DNA from: an uncultured Spirochaetaceae bacterium
GTDB lineage: Bacteria > Spirochaetota > Spirochaetia > Treponematales > UBA12059
DNA: 16,657 nt
Direction of reading: 5' to 3'
Assembly (NCBI GenBank): GCA_938004315.1
Contig: CALKWG010000136.1
Coordinates: 1 to 16,657 of the forward strand
Shown in pieces: positions 1 through 8,900 of the stretch (positions within the stretch are counted from its first letter, which is position 1; every line of letters starts with the position of its first letter). Position numbers and translations under genes: made by a program. A model generated the notes under the pieces. That model was given only the letters and a program-made list of their open reading frames with translations, was not told where the DNA came from and did no database searches.

Positions 1-51
1 CGTTCGGCTTGCATACTAGCCTGAGCCGACGCTATTCGCAAGGGAGTCGTT

Positions 52-1383
52 ATGAAGGGTATACATATAGCCGCCATGGCGGCGCTCCTCGGACTCGCCC
101 AGCCGGGCGCCCAGGCTCAGGCCGTGCGGCTAGCCGACGAGAGCATGGAACCCAGCGCGGCGGCGCTCGCGCTCCCCTCGCGTAGCCTCGTCGATGCGGC
201 GCTCTTTTTCTCGGGAACCCGTCCGGAGCGGGCCGACGCCTCCGTCAAGGCCCTGGAGCCCGCCCTGGCCGAGGCGCGCGGCCTAGCCGCCGAGTCCGAG
301 CGCCGGGCGGCGATCCGAGGCGAGGCTCCCGACAGCTACGCCCTGGGCGAAGCTATCCTCGAGCTGGCGCATCGCCGCTTCTTCAGGCGCTACGAGGAGC
401 TCACGACGAGCCTGGACCAGGCCCTACTCGACGGCCGCTACAACTGCGTCTCGTCGTCGGTGGTCTATCTGATTCTAGCCCAGGCGGCCGGGCTCGAGGC
501 CTTCGGCATCACGACCAAGGATCATTCCTTCGTCGCTTTGCGCCTGGCCGACGGCCGCCTCGTCGACGTCGAGACGACCAACAAGCACGGCTTCGATCCC
601 GGCAGCAAGAAAGAATTCCTCGATAGCTTCGGGCGCATCACCGGCTACGCCTACGTCCCCCCGAGCGACTACGCCCGCCGCGAGGCGGTAAGCGACCGCC
701 ATTTGGTCGGGCTCATAGCCTTGAATCGCGCCACCTTGGCCGAGCGGCGCGGCGATCAGGCGGCGGCCCTACGCTTGGCCCTAGACGCGCACGCCTATAT
801 GGACGACGCGCTCTCCCTCTCCTACCTGGCCGACCGGGCCCATAACGCGGCGGCCCAGCTCCTGAACGGCCGCCGCTTCGCCGAGGCCCGCGACTTCATC
901 GAGCGCTTCATAGGCCGCTACGGCCCGGCGGGAGATTTACCCTCGCTCCTCAGCCAGGCGCGCCTGGCGGTGCTCGCCGACGAGGTGAACGCCTCGGCGG
1001 CCGTCGATCCGAAGTCCGCCCTGGCGGAGGTCGCCTCGGCGCGCGCCGAGGGGCTCTTGAGCGCCGGCGAATACGACGAGTTCGTCGTCGCCATTCACGA
1101 ACGCGCCGCCGACGCAGCCAGGCGCTCGGGCGGCTGGCTGGCCGGCTGGCGCTACGCCGCCGGGGCCCTGGCGGTCCACCCGGGCCTGGCCGGGCTCGTC
1201 CGCCTGGAAGCCGGCTATAAGTCGAACTGGGTAGCCGACACGCACAACCGCTTCGCCGCGGCCTTCAACGCCAGGCGCTATGACGAAGCATCGCGCATCT
1301 TAAGCGAGGGCTTGGCGATAGCGCCGGGGGAGAGGCTCCTCATGGACGACCTGAAGGCGCTCGAGGCCGCGAGGCGGCCCTAG
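52..1383 (+). CDS. Exported transglutaminase-like protein with helical (TPR-like) C-terminal repeats
   Basis: The 443-residue product begins with a signal peptide (Lys2, hydrophobic stretch 5-18, AQA-type cleavage near 20-24), so it probably acts in the periplasm or is surface-exposed. Residues about 95-205 look like a transglutaminase/papain-fold core. Cys132 in YNCVSSS is the only cysteine in the protein. His158 lies in DHSFV, and Asp172/Glu174 in DVETTN can complete a Cys-His-Asp/Glu triad. Residues about 215-435 are Ala/Arg-rich paired helices of TPR type (for example RRFAEARDFIERF and RRYDEASRILSEGL). Such domains act as proteases, amidases or cross-linkers; the substrate cannot be read here. 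An AGGGAG ribosome site at 41-46, five bases before the ATG, supports this start. The gene ends 18 bases from the stop of a convergent kinase gene. The fold is fairly sure, the reaction unknown. Confidence 0.75.
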   Translation: MKGIHIAAMAALLGLAQPGAQAQAVRLADESMEPSAAALALPSRSLVDAALFFSGTRPERADASVKALEPALAEARGLAAESERRAAIRGEAPDSYALGEAILELAHRRFFRRYEELTTSLDQALLDGRYNCVSSSVVYLILAQAAGLEAFGITTKDHSFVALRLADGRLVDVETTNKHGFDPGSKKEFLDSFGRITGYAYVPPSDYARREAVSDRHLVGLIALNRATLAERRGDQAAALRLALDAHAYMDDALSLSYLADRAHNAAAQLLNGRRFAEARDFIERFIGRYGPAGDLPSLLSQARLAVLADEVNASAAVDPKSALAEVASARAEGLLSAGEYDEFVVAIHERAADAARRSGGWLAGWRYAAGALAVHPGLAGLVRLEAGYKSNWVADTHNRFAAAFNARRYDEASRILSEGLAIAPGERLLMDDLKALEAARRP

Positions 1384-1404
1384 CCCGAGCCGGGCCGCGG
1401 GCTA
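1381..1404. terminator. Hairpin between convergent genes, built on both stop codons
   Basis: TAGCCCG (1381-1387) pairs perfectly with CGGGCTA (1398-1404) around a 10-base loop. The left arm contains the TAG stop of the forward gene and the right arm the TAG stop of the reverse kinase gene. No T-run follows in either direction, so it is not a classical intrinsic terminator. It may be a bidirectional terminator or a transcript end stabiliser. Confidence 0.3.
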
Positions 1405-2868
1405 CGAGGGGAAGCGCAGGGCGACGATCGTGCCGCCTTCGACGCGTCGGCTGACCTGGCCCGACAGCTGTTGGGCCAAGGCGTCGATGAGCTCCACGCC
1501 TAAGCCGTCACGCGCCGAGCAGGCCTCGCCGAGCTCCGCGCCGACGCCGTCGTCGCGGACCGACAGTTCGTAGAACCCTTCTTCGCTCGTCAGCCCGATG
1601 ACGATAGAGCCCGACCTTCCGCCGGGGAAGGCGTGCTTGAACGCGTTCGACACCAGCTCCGTGACGATTATGGATAGGGGTATGGCTTTATCGAGGGGCA
1701 TAGCGAGCGGGGCGGCCTCGACCTTGATCTCGACGCCGCGATCCATGCCGTCATGGACGCTGTCCAGGTACGCGGCTAGGCGCTCGAGGTACGCGGCCGC
1801 GTCGACGTCCTCGAGCGAAGTCCCGCGATATATCTGTTCGTGGACGAGGGCCATGGAATGCACTTGGGTCTGGCAGTCGGTGAAGACCTGGCGCGCCTCG
1901 TCGTCGGAGACGCAGGAGCCCTCTAGGCTGAGGATGCTGGAGACGACCTGCAGGTTGTTCTTTACCCGATGATGGATCTCTTTGATGAGGAGGGTCTTGG
2001 ACTCGAGCTCTTCCTTTACGCGGAGCTCGCGTAGGCGGCGCTCGCTGATATCCCTGATGATGCCGACCGTGCCCGTACCCTGGCCTTGGAACTCAGGTAG
2101 GTTCACGCCCATGCAGGCGACCTCGCCCCAGGCATCCACCTTGGTGCGCGTCCATTCGTCGTAGCTCTTATGGCGCAGCCGCACCTCCAGCCCCCGGGTC
2201 ATGCGCCTACCCGAGCGCCGCTCGTCGAAGAGCTTAGGCGCGGCCTCGTCGCCGGTGCAGCTGCCCTGCAGCTTATTGAGGACTAGGCTACGCCCGACCT
2301 CGGGCAGGTCGTCGGGATGGACGATCTCGGCGAAGTGCTTGCCCAGGAGCTCGGCCGGCTTCCAACCCAGCTGCTCGATGGCGTCGTTCAAGTAGATGAA
2401 GTATCCGTCCCCGTCCAGCACGTAGACCACGTCGGGAACGACTCTGAGGAGGTTCATGTAGCTGCTTTCGGCGCGGATGATGTTGCTGTTCTGTCGGTCG
2501 ATGCTCTCGCGCACGGCCAAGGCCTTACGCGCCAATATCGGGATAAAATCGACCCAGCGCCCGTGCGCGTCGCGCGGTACGAAGGACGACGATTCGTCGG
2601 CGGTGATCTCCGCTATCTTAGCCGGGGCTAGATCGGGGTCGGCGACCACGACCGCGGGCACCGGCCACAGCGATAGCCAGTCGGCCAAGGCGCCGCCGGC
2701 GAATTCGGTATCCAGGACCACCGCCTGCACGCCGGCCATGGCCTCGTCGACCGAGCGGAGGTCCGAGGCTATCGTGACGGCGAAGCCCCGCTCGCGGAGG
2801 GCGGCGGATACCGGCTGGGCGTATTCTTGGTCATGTATCGCGACGAGTATATGCGCCTCTTTGGGCAT
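1402..2868 (-). CDS. HisKA_2-type sensor histidine kinase: pseudo-receiver, PAS, kinase core
   Basis: A soluble kinase of 488 residues with no membrane segment. Residues 5-115 resemble a receiver domain: Asp53 (VLDTEF) and Asp13 are kept, but the Thr/Ser position is Ala76 and the conserved Lys is replaced in FVPRD (97-100), so it is probably a degenerate receiver. A PAS domain follows (about 136-275: VVPDVVYVLDGDG, then GIIRDISERR), which usually senses a ligand or redox state. The H-box EIHHRVKNNLQ (297-307, His299/His300) is the HisKA_2 signature. The ATPase domain shows the N-box ELVSNAFKH (Asn408), DDGVG (439-443) and GLG (455-457). The start is the ATG at 2868, because AAGGAGG lies four bases upstream; an in-frame TTG at 2889 falls inside the likely -10 box. 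It lies 103 bases downstream of the giant gene. No response regulator partner is adjacent on this strand. Confidence 0.88.
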   Translation of the reverse strand: MPKEAHILVAIHDQEYAQPVSAALRERGFAVTIASDLRSVDEAMAGVQAVVLDTEFAGGALADWLSLWPVPAVVVADPDLAPAKIAEITADESSSFVPRDAHGRWVDFIPILARKALAVRESIDRQNSNIIRAESSYMNLLRVVPDVVYVLDGDGYFIYLNDAIEQLGWKPAELLGKHFAEIVHPDDLPEVGRSLVLNKLQGSCTGDEAAPKLFDERRSGRRMTRGLEVRLRHKSYDEWTRTKVDAWGEVACMGVNLPEFQGQGTGTVGIIRDISERRLRELRVKEELESKTLLIKEIHHRVKNNLQVVSSILSLEGSCVSDDEARQVFTDCQTQVHSMALVHEQIYRGTSLEDVDAAAYLERLAAYLDSVHDGMDRGVEIKVEAAPLAMPLDKAIPLSIIVTELVSNAFKHAFPGGRSGSIVIGLTSEEGFYELSVRDDGVGAELGEACSARDGLGVELIDALAQQLSGQVSRRVEGGTIVALRFPS

Positions 2869-2872
2869 CGCG

Positions 2873-2879
2873 CCTCCTT
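2873..2879 (-). promoter_or_regulatory. Ribosome binding site fixing the kinase start
   Basis: AAGGAGG on the reverse strand, four bases before the ATG at 2868. It lies inside the longer TTG-started reading frame (from 2889), which argues against the longer form. Confidence 0.7.
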
Positions 2880-2888
2880 GGCTCGTCA

Positions 2889-2917
2889 AGCATAGGCTGA
2901 AATCGCCGTGAAATCAA
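2889..2917 (-). promoter_or_regulatory. Candidate sigma70 promoter of the kinase gene, with an internal direct repeat
   Basis: On the reverse strand TTGATT (2917-2912) is followed by exactly 17 bases and TATGCT (2894-2889), each matching four of six consensus bases. Transcription would start near 2882, about 14 bases before the ATG. Two copies of TGAAATC (forward strand 2898-2904 and 2909-2915) repeat with an 11-base period within the spacer and -35 box. One helical turn of spacing is typical of tandem regulator half-sites. Confidence 0.45.
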
Positions 2918-2935
2918 AGCCCCGTGCTACTCGCG

Positions 2936-2964
2936 CGGCGGCGACGAGGGGTCGTACGCCGCCG
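2936..2964 (-). terminator. Strong GC hairpin just after the giant gene
   Basis: Forward-strand bases 2936-2947 pair with 2952-2964 around a GGGG tetraloop, with a single bulged base (2956): GGCGGCGACGA against TCGT-a-CGCCGCC. It begins eight bases past the stop codon of the giant gene. No U-tract follows in that direction (GCGAGTAGCAC comes next), so it may terminate transcription inefficiently, protect the 3' end, or reduce read-through into the kinase. Confidence 0.45.
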
Positions 2965-2971
2965 TTAGCCC

Positions 2972-5900
2972 CTAAAAAAGTCCGATCCGTAAACCCAAGG
3001 CCAGGTTCGGCCGGATGAATTCATCCAGCGAGGTCGAAGCCTCGGAGGGTATAAACACGAGCCCTCCTTCCAGATAGAGGCCGGCCGATTTCAAGAACGA
3101 GCTATCGAAGCTGAATTTTGCGAACTCCCATTGCCCGACCACCGCCGAGAGCACCATATATTTACCATCGGCCGGCGAGAACATCGATCCGAGCTCGTTC
3201 GAGCCTGAGAAATACGTAAACGACGCGCCCATGGCGAAAGACATGGAGAAGAAGTCCCAGTCCGGGCCGAAGAAATAGCCGAAGGGCAGGTAGGCCAGGT
3301 TCGCCAGGAGCTTGAAGCCCAAAACGTAGCCGCCGAAACGCGAAAGCTCGGCCGCCGGCGTTGCGGGGCCGGCGATGCCGAAGAGATTGTCCCAGCTCGG
3401 CTGGGCGTCGAAACCCGCGCCGACGTTCAGTTGCAGCTTTACGTTGTCGTCGAAGAACGAGAGCCCCATGCCCGTCTCGAAGCGCGTCGCGCCGAGCATA
3501 TGCAGGTCGAGGTACGAGCCCTGGATGAAGCCGGGGACCTCGTAGCGCGCCTTGTCGCCGCTTCGTAGGGCCAGCTCTACGCTCTCGAGGGCGAACGCGT
3601 CCGAAGCGGTGCCCTCCACGAGCAGGGCGTCGTTGAAGCGGCCGTTCTCGGCCGGCCGCGCGATGCGTACATCGGGCGGCGTCGAGTCGACGATAAGTAT
3701 GATCTTAGCCTGCGTCGAGCTTCCGTCGGCGAAACGCGCCCGGGCTATGAGCCTGAGCTCCCCGTCGGGGTACTCCTGGGTCTCTAGGCGATACCGGAAG
3801 CGGGCCATAGCCTCTCCCGGGCCGCCGGGGCCTCGCGCCCGGAGGAGCTGGGCCGGCTCGAAGCTACGGCCGTTGTCGCGGCTCAGGTCGACGCCGACGA
3901 GCCGCCTGGATTTGAGCGTCTCTTGATAGGCGGCCCAGGCCGCCTTGTCGGCGCGCTCCGCAGGCTCGGTATACCAGGCGACCGAACCCTCCAGATACGG
4001 TCGGCCGTTCACCATGGCGCCGGCCGGATGGGAGTCTATGGTAAGCCACGCGCCCTCTTCGTACGCGAGCCCGCGGGCCTCCGAGCGTAGCCGGGCGCCG
4101 GCCGGCGTAAGCGCCTGAACGGAAAGCTCGAACTCGCCGGCGGGGACGGAGCCCGGCCCGACGGCCAGGCTGAACCAACCTCGCTCGTCGACCTTCGCCT
4201 CCCCCAATAAGGTTCCGCCTACGTAGACCGAAGCCGAGGACGGCGGCGCGGGCGATTCGATGCGTCCCGAGACGGCGAAGCGCGACCCGACCCGCTCGCC
4301 GGGCATGGGGAAATAGATCGATACGCGTTCTATGAGCTCGTTCGAGCGGACGAGCACGTTGCGCGTCTCGAAGGCGGCGTTATCCGCCGCGTCGCGGGCC
4401 TCGACCCGCAGGTTATACCAGCCTGGCTCCAGGCCGCGCAGGTCTACGTTCGCCGTAAACACGCCGGCGCCGTCTATCGGCCCGGCCCGCTCGGGACCCG
4501 CCGCGCCCAAGCGCATCAGCGTATAGCGAAGGCCGGCCAAGCCGACCGCGTCGGCGACGCGGCCGCCGAAGACGAGCTCGGAGCTGAACTCCCGGCCGTC
4601 GTCGGGGCCGCCGAGCTCGAGCGTCGGCGGCGCGTTATCCACCGCGAGGAGGCCCGCGGCGAAGCCCGTCGTGCCGTAGGCGTCGACGAGCCGCAGGTAG
4701 ACGCTATGGACGCCGTCGGGTAAGGCCGTCGTGTCGACCGCGTAGCTCCAGGCCTCCCGCCCCTCGGCCAAGCCGTAGCTCACGCCGTTATCAACCGAGA
4801 CCCAGACCTCGGCGACGCCGTTCGCGTCGGAGGCGCGCCCGCGAAGGCTGACGAGCCCGCGCACGGTCTTGCCGACCTCCGGCTCGGCGAGGGCGCCTAC
4901 CGGCTCCTCGCGGCTTACCCTGAAGCCTCGCGTCGCGCTCTTACCGCGCAGGCCGTTCAAGTCTACGGCGTAGATCTCGAATTCATGATCGTTATCGTCT
5001 AAATCGGCGAGGGCGAAGGGCAGGGAGAACGAATCGCTCCCCTCGATGCGCGACCATTCGCCGCCGTCAAGCCGCCAGTACAGCTCGGCTATGCCGTCGT
5101 CGTCGAAGGCCATGCCCGATACGACGAAGTCGGCGCGCTGCACTTCGTCGGCGAAGGGTATCTGCACGTTGACCGTCGGCTCGTCGGCCTCGAGGTCGAG
5201 CGCGAACGCCGGCGCCGAGGGATCGAGGGGGCGGTAGACGCCGGCGTTCCCGGCGCGGTCGACGGCGCGGAAAGCCAGGCGCTCGGGCTCCGCCGCCGCG
5301 CCTAAGTCGACCAGGGCCCAGAAGGCGTAGCGAAGCGCCTTCGCCTGCTCGGCGGCCTCCGACGGTTGGGTTCCGCGCGCCTTAAGGTCTACGGCCTCGC
5401 CGTAACCCGCGGGGATGAAGTCCATCGGCGACCACGATCGGCCGTCCAGGGAATATTCGGCGCGATCGAGCGCGCCTGAGTCCTCCACGAAGCCGCTCAT
5501 GGTGACGGTTCCGTTCACCGGCTCGCCTAAGGCGGGCGCGTGGAGCGTGAACGACGGAGGCGCGCGGTCTATGACGAAGGCCCTCGCGGCGACCGACTCG
5601 CGCCCGGCGCGATCGACGACGCGGAGTAGGAGGAGCCTGGGGCCGTCGCCCTCCGGCGAGGCCGCTAAAAAATCCAGCTCGAGCGACGCGCGCTCGCCCG
5701 CCGCGGCGGGGCCTAAGGGGACGGACGTCCAAGAGCCGCCGCCGTCCAAGGACCACGAAGCCTCGGCGATGCCGTTGGCGTCTCGGGCCAGCGCTTGAAC
5801 GCGCGTCTCGGCCGCGGCTAGCCACGCGCCGGGGCCGGGCTCTTCGATGCTGAGCTCCGGAGCCGAGGCGTCCACGGTCACGCTGAAAGGCTCCGATCGG

Positions 5901-8900
5901 ATTTCGTCGCCCCGTACCGTGCGCGCGACGAGCCTGAGCTCGGGCGAAAGGCCTTCGGCGACGGCCGTAAGGCGGCCGACGCCTCGATCCTCCTCCGCTC
6001 GGAGGCCGGGCCAGGACGGCTCGAGCCTGAGCTCGGCCAGCTCCTCGCCGTTCCAGCGAAAGCCCAATGATTCCCCAGGCGCTAGCAAGGCCGGCTCGCC
6101 CTGCCCCGGACCGAAGAAATAGAAGCCCTCCGCGTCTTCGGCCGCGCCGGCGGCGATTCGATAGAAAGTCCCCCGCCACGACGAGGATAGGCCGGCGGCG
6201 TCTTGGGCCCTAAACTCCAGCTCGACGCGGCCGTAGGGCAACGAGACCGGCAGGGGAAGGGCGAACTCGTACCACGCCTCGGCGTCGGGCTTGGCGGCGG
6301 GGGCGACGCGGGTCCAAGCCCCGCCGGCCAGGCGGTACTCGAGCGAGCCCGGGCCGTTAGGCGCGCGCAAGGCGCCCCGGATGGAGCTCCCGGCGTCGAC
6401 GACCAGGCTCATGGCGCGCCCGAAGGCTTCGGGGGAGCCCTTACCCGGCGCGAACTCGGCGAGGCGGATGAGCGGCGCGGGGCCGAGCTCTCGGAGAGCA
6501 TGGCCGAGCCGCGGGGAGGCGTTGCCCCTCGAGTCGGCTCCGACGAGGCTCAGGTTCAGTTGGCCCGGCTGGGCGAGGCCGTCGAGGGCGAGCCTAAAGA
6601 GGGCGTCCGAGCCTTCGAGCTCGCGGCTCTGCGCGCCGAGCGTGGCGCTCACCGAGCCGGGTCTCTCATTGTCGTCGAGATAGGCAATAAGGTCTTGACC
6701 CGGCGTTCGCCGCTCTCCGGCGGACGGGGATAGGGCGCGAAGCCTGGGCTGGTCGGCAGCCTGGTCAAGGCGGAGGCTTAAGCCGAGCTGGCTGCGCCGC
6801 CCGCCGCCGTCGACGGCCGAGAGCCTCAGGCTCAGCTGGCCGGCCTTGGGTGGGAAGGCGTAGGGTATGGCGACCTCGACGGAGCGGAGGCCGGTCGCCG
6901 GGAGCTCGACGGGAAGCTCCGGCCCGCCTCCGGATGGGCCGATCGATAAGGAGGCGACGCCCGAGGGATCCTCGACCCGCACGACGATGAAACCTTCGGC
7001 GAGGCCGACGGTCGTCGAGCCTAAGGCGCTTATGACGGGGCCCGCCTTGTCATCGGCCGCCGGCGAGGCGAGAGGGGCCTCCGAAGCGAGCTCAAGGCCG
7101 GATCGCAGGTCGAGCGTCGTCTCGTTGCCCGCCTTGTCGCGTACGCGCAGGGCTAAATCGCCTTCCCCGTCGGCGAGGAAGGCTAGCCGTCGGGCCGGAG
7201 CCACGGCTTCAAGCCGGCCGTCGCGCAAGAGCTCCACGGCCTCCAGGCGCCATGGGGCCTCGTCGATCTCGACCACGTAGAGCCGCCGGCCGGCCGATGG
7301 CGCGCCGTCTTCGGGGAGGATGCGTCGGGCGACGGGGGCCTGGCGATCGAGCTCCGCCGCCGTGACGGCGCGCGCCTCGTTGCCGGCGCGGTCGATAGCG
7401 CGCGCCTCTATGACGAGGGGGCCGTCCGCCGCCGGCGAATCGACGGTCGCGAGACAGCGTCCGCCCGCCACGGACGGCGCGGTCCACTCGCCGCCTGCTA
7501 CGCGGTACTCGACGCGCGCGAGGCCGCCGGGGTCGCTCACGCCGAGGGCGAGCTCGAAGGCTCCGGCGCGCCAGGAGCCGAAGGCCGGCGAGAGGATACG
7601 TAGCTCGGGCGCTTCAGAATCGGTGGCTATGGCGAACGGGCCGGCTAGGACGCTATGGCCGCGGGAGCTCAGGCCTTTGAGCGCGACGCCCTCGGCTAAG
7701 CCGGGCGCGACGGCCTCTATGACCGGGCGCCCCCCTTCGAGGCGTACGGCGACCAGATCCGAAGGGCTCTCGAGCGACACGGAAGTTAAGGTATCGGCGT
7801 CGAAGGGCGTAATGAAACGGCCGACCAAGCGTTCGCCTACGGGTAGGCGTAGCGGCGCGTCGCCCGCCCGGCCCTCGTCGTCGCCGAGGCCGAAATCGAT
7901 ACGCGCCGGCCCGCCGATAGAGGCGAAGTTGGTCGCATAGACCAGGGTCTTTATCTCGCCTACCCGCCCCGCCAGATCCGTCGCCCGGACGGCTATGCGC
8001 AGGATGCCGAAGGGCATCGAGGCCGGCAAGGGAAGGCTCACGGCGCCTGAAAGCGCGCCGCGGGCGGGCTTAAGCGGCGCGGCCGGCAGCCCGTTAACCG
8101 TATAGCTTAACTCGGCCAGGCCGTTCGCTGCCTCGAAGGAAAGGCTTAGTCCCGCCTTGCCGTCCAGGATATCGAGTCCTGCGCCCGGCGCGAAGGGCCG
8201 CGCTCCCGTCCGATCTTGCATCGAGTCAATCCGCAGGCGCGGCGCGGCCCCGCGGACCGTAATCGGGTACTCCGCCCAAGGACCGACCGCCCCGTAGACG
8301 TCGACGCCGCGTACGAAAAGGCTGCGCCTGCCGGGAGCGGCGCCGTCGACGCTCAGGGCGAAGGCGCCGTCGGTATCGACCCGGGAGGCCGGGCCCGAGT
8401 CGATGCGCCACTCGACGGCCGCCGCGCCGTCGTCGTCGATGACCGAACCGGCGATCGAAAAGGGAAGCTCGAGCTCCGCTCCGCGCGCCGGACGCGACAG
8501 TACCACGAGCGGCAGGTCCGCCCGCTGGTCGACGGCCCACGACCTCTCGAGCGAGCTTAGGTTACCGGCCTTGTCGCGGGCGCTCAGCTTAAGAACCGCG
8601 CGGTTCCCGGCGGCGGCCGCGTCGAGCTCGACGGTAAAGTAGGGGTTCCCCGGCACGAGGGCGATTTCGCCGCTCTCCTTGCCCAAGGTCCAAAGCAGGG
8701 AGGCCAGGCCCACGGCGTCGGAGGCCCGCCCCGTCACGACGAAGCGGCCGTTCACGGCGGCGGCGGCCGCGGGGGCGTAGAGCTCCAGCTCGGGCCTCGC
8801 GTTATCGACGAAGAAGAGGAAGACCGATACGCCTTCGGAGCCGACCCCGTCGCGTCCCTTGAGCCAGAGCACGGCCGGCCCGTCCTCCATCTTCCGCGTA

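Noticed and set aside
1..51. Promoter before the first gene (TTGCAT at 9-14)
   Set aside because: No acceptable -10 hexamer at the right distance, and the upstream region is cut by the window edge.
2869..2889. Longer kinase form from a TTG at 2889
   Set aside because: The TTG overlaps the candidate -10 box, and an AAGGAGG site lies inside the extension at the right distance for the ATG at 2868.
5382..6179. Long Arg-rich reverse open frame inside the giant gene, and similar long frames at 9899-10744 and 12299-12985
   Set aside because: These overlap well-supported genes in other frames, show no domain pattern and have skewed Arg/Gly/Pro or His/Leu composition typical of GC-rich shadow frames.
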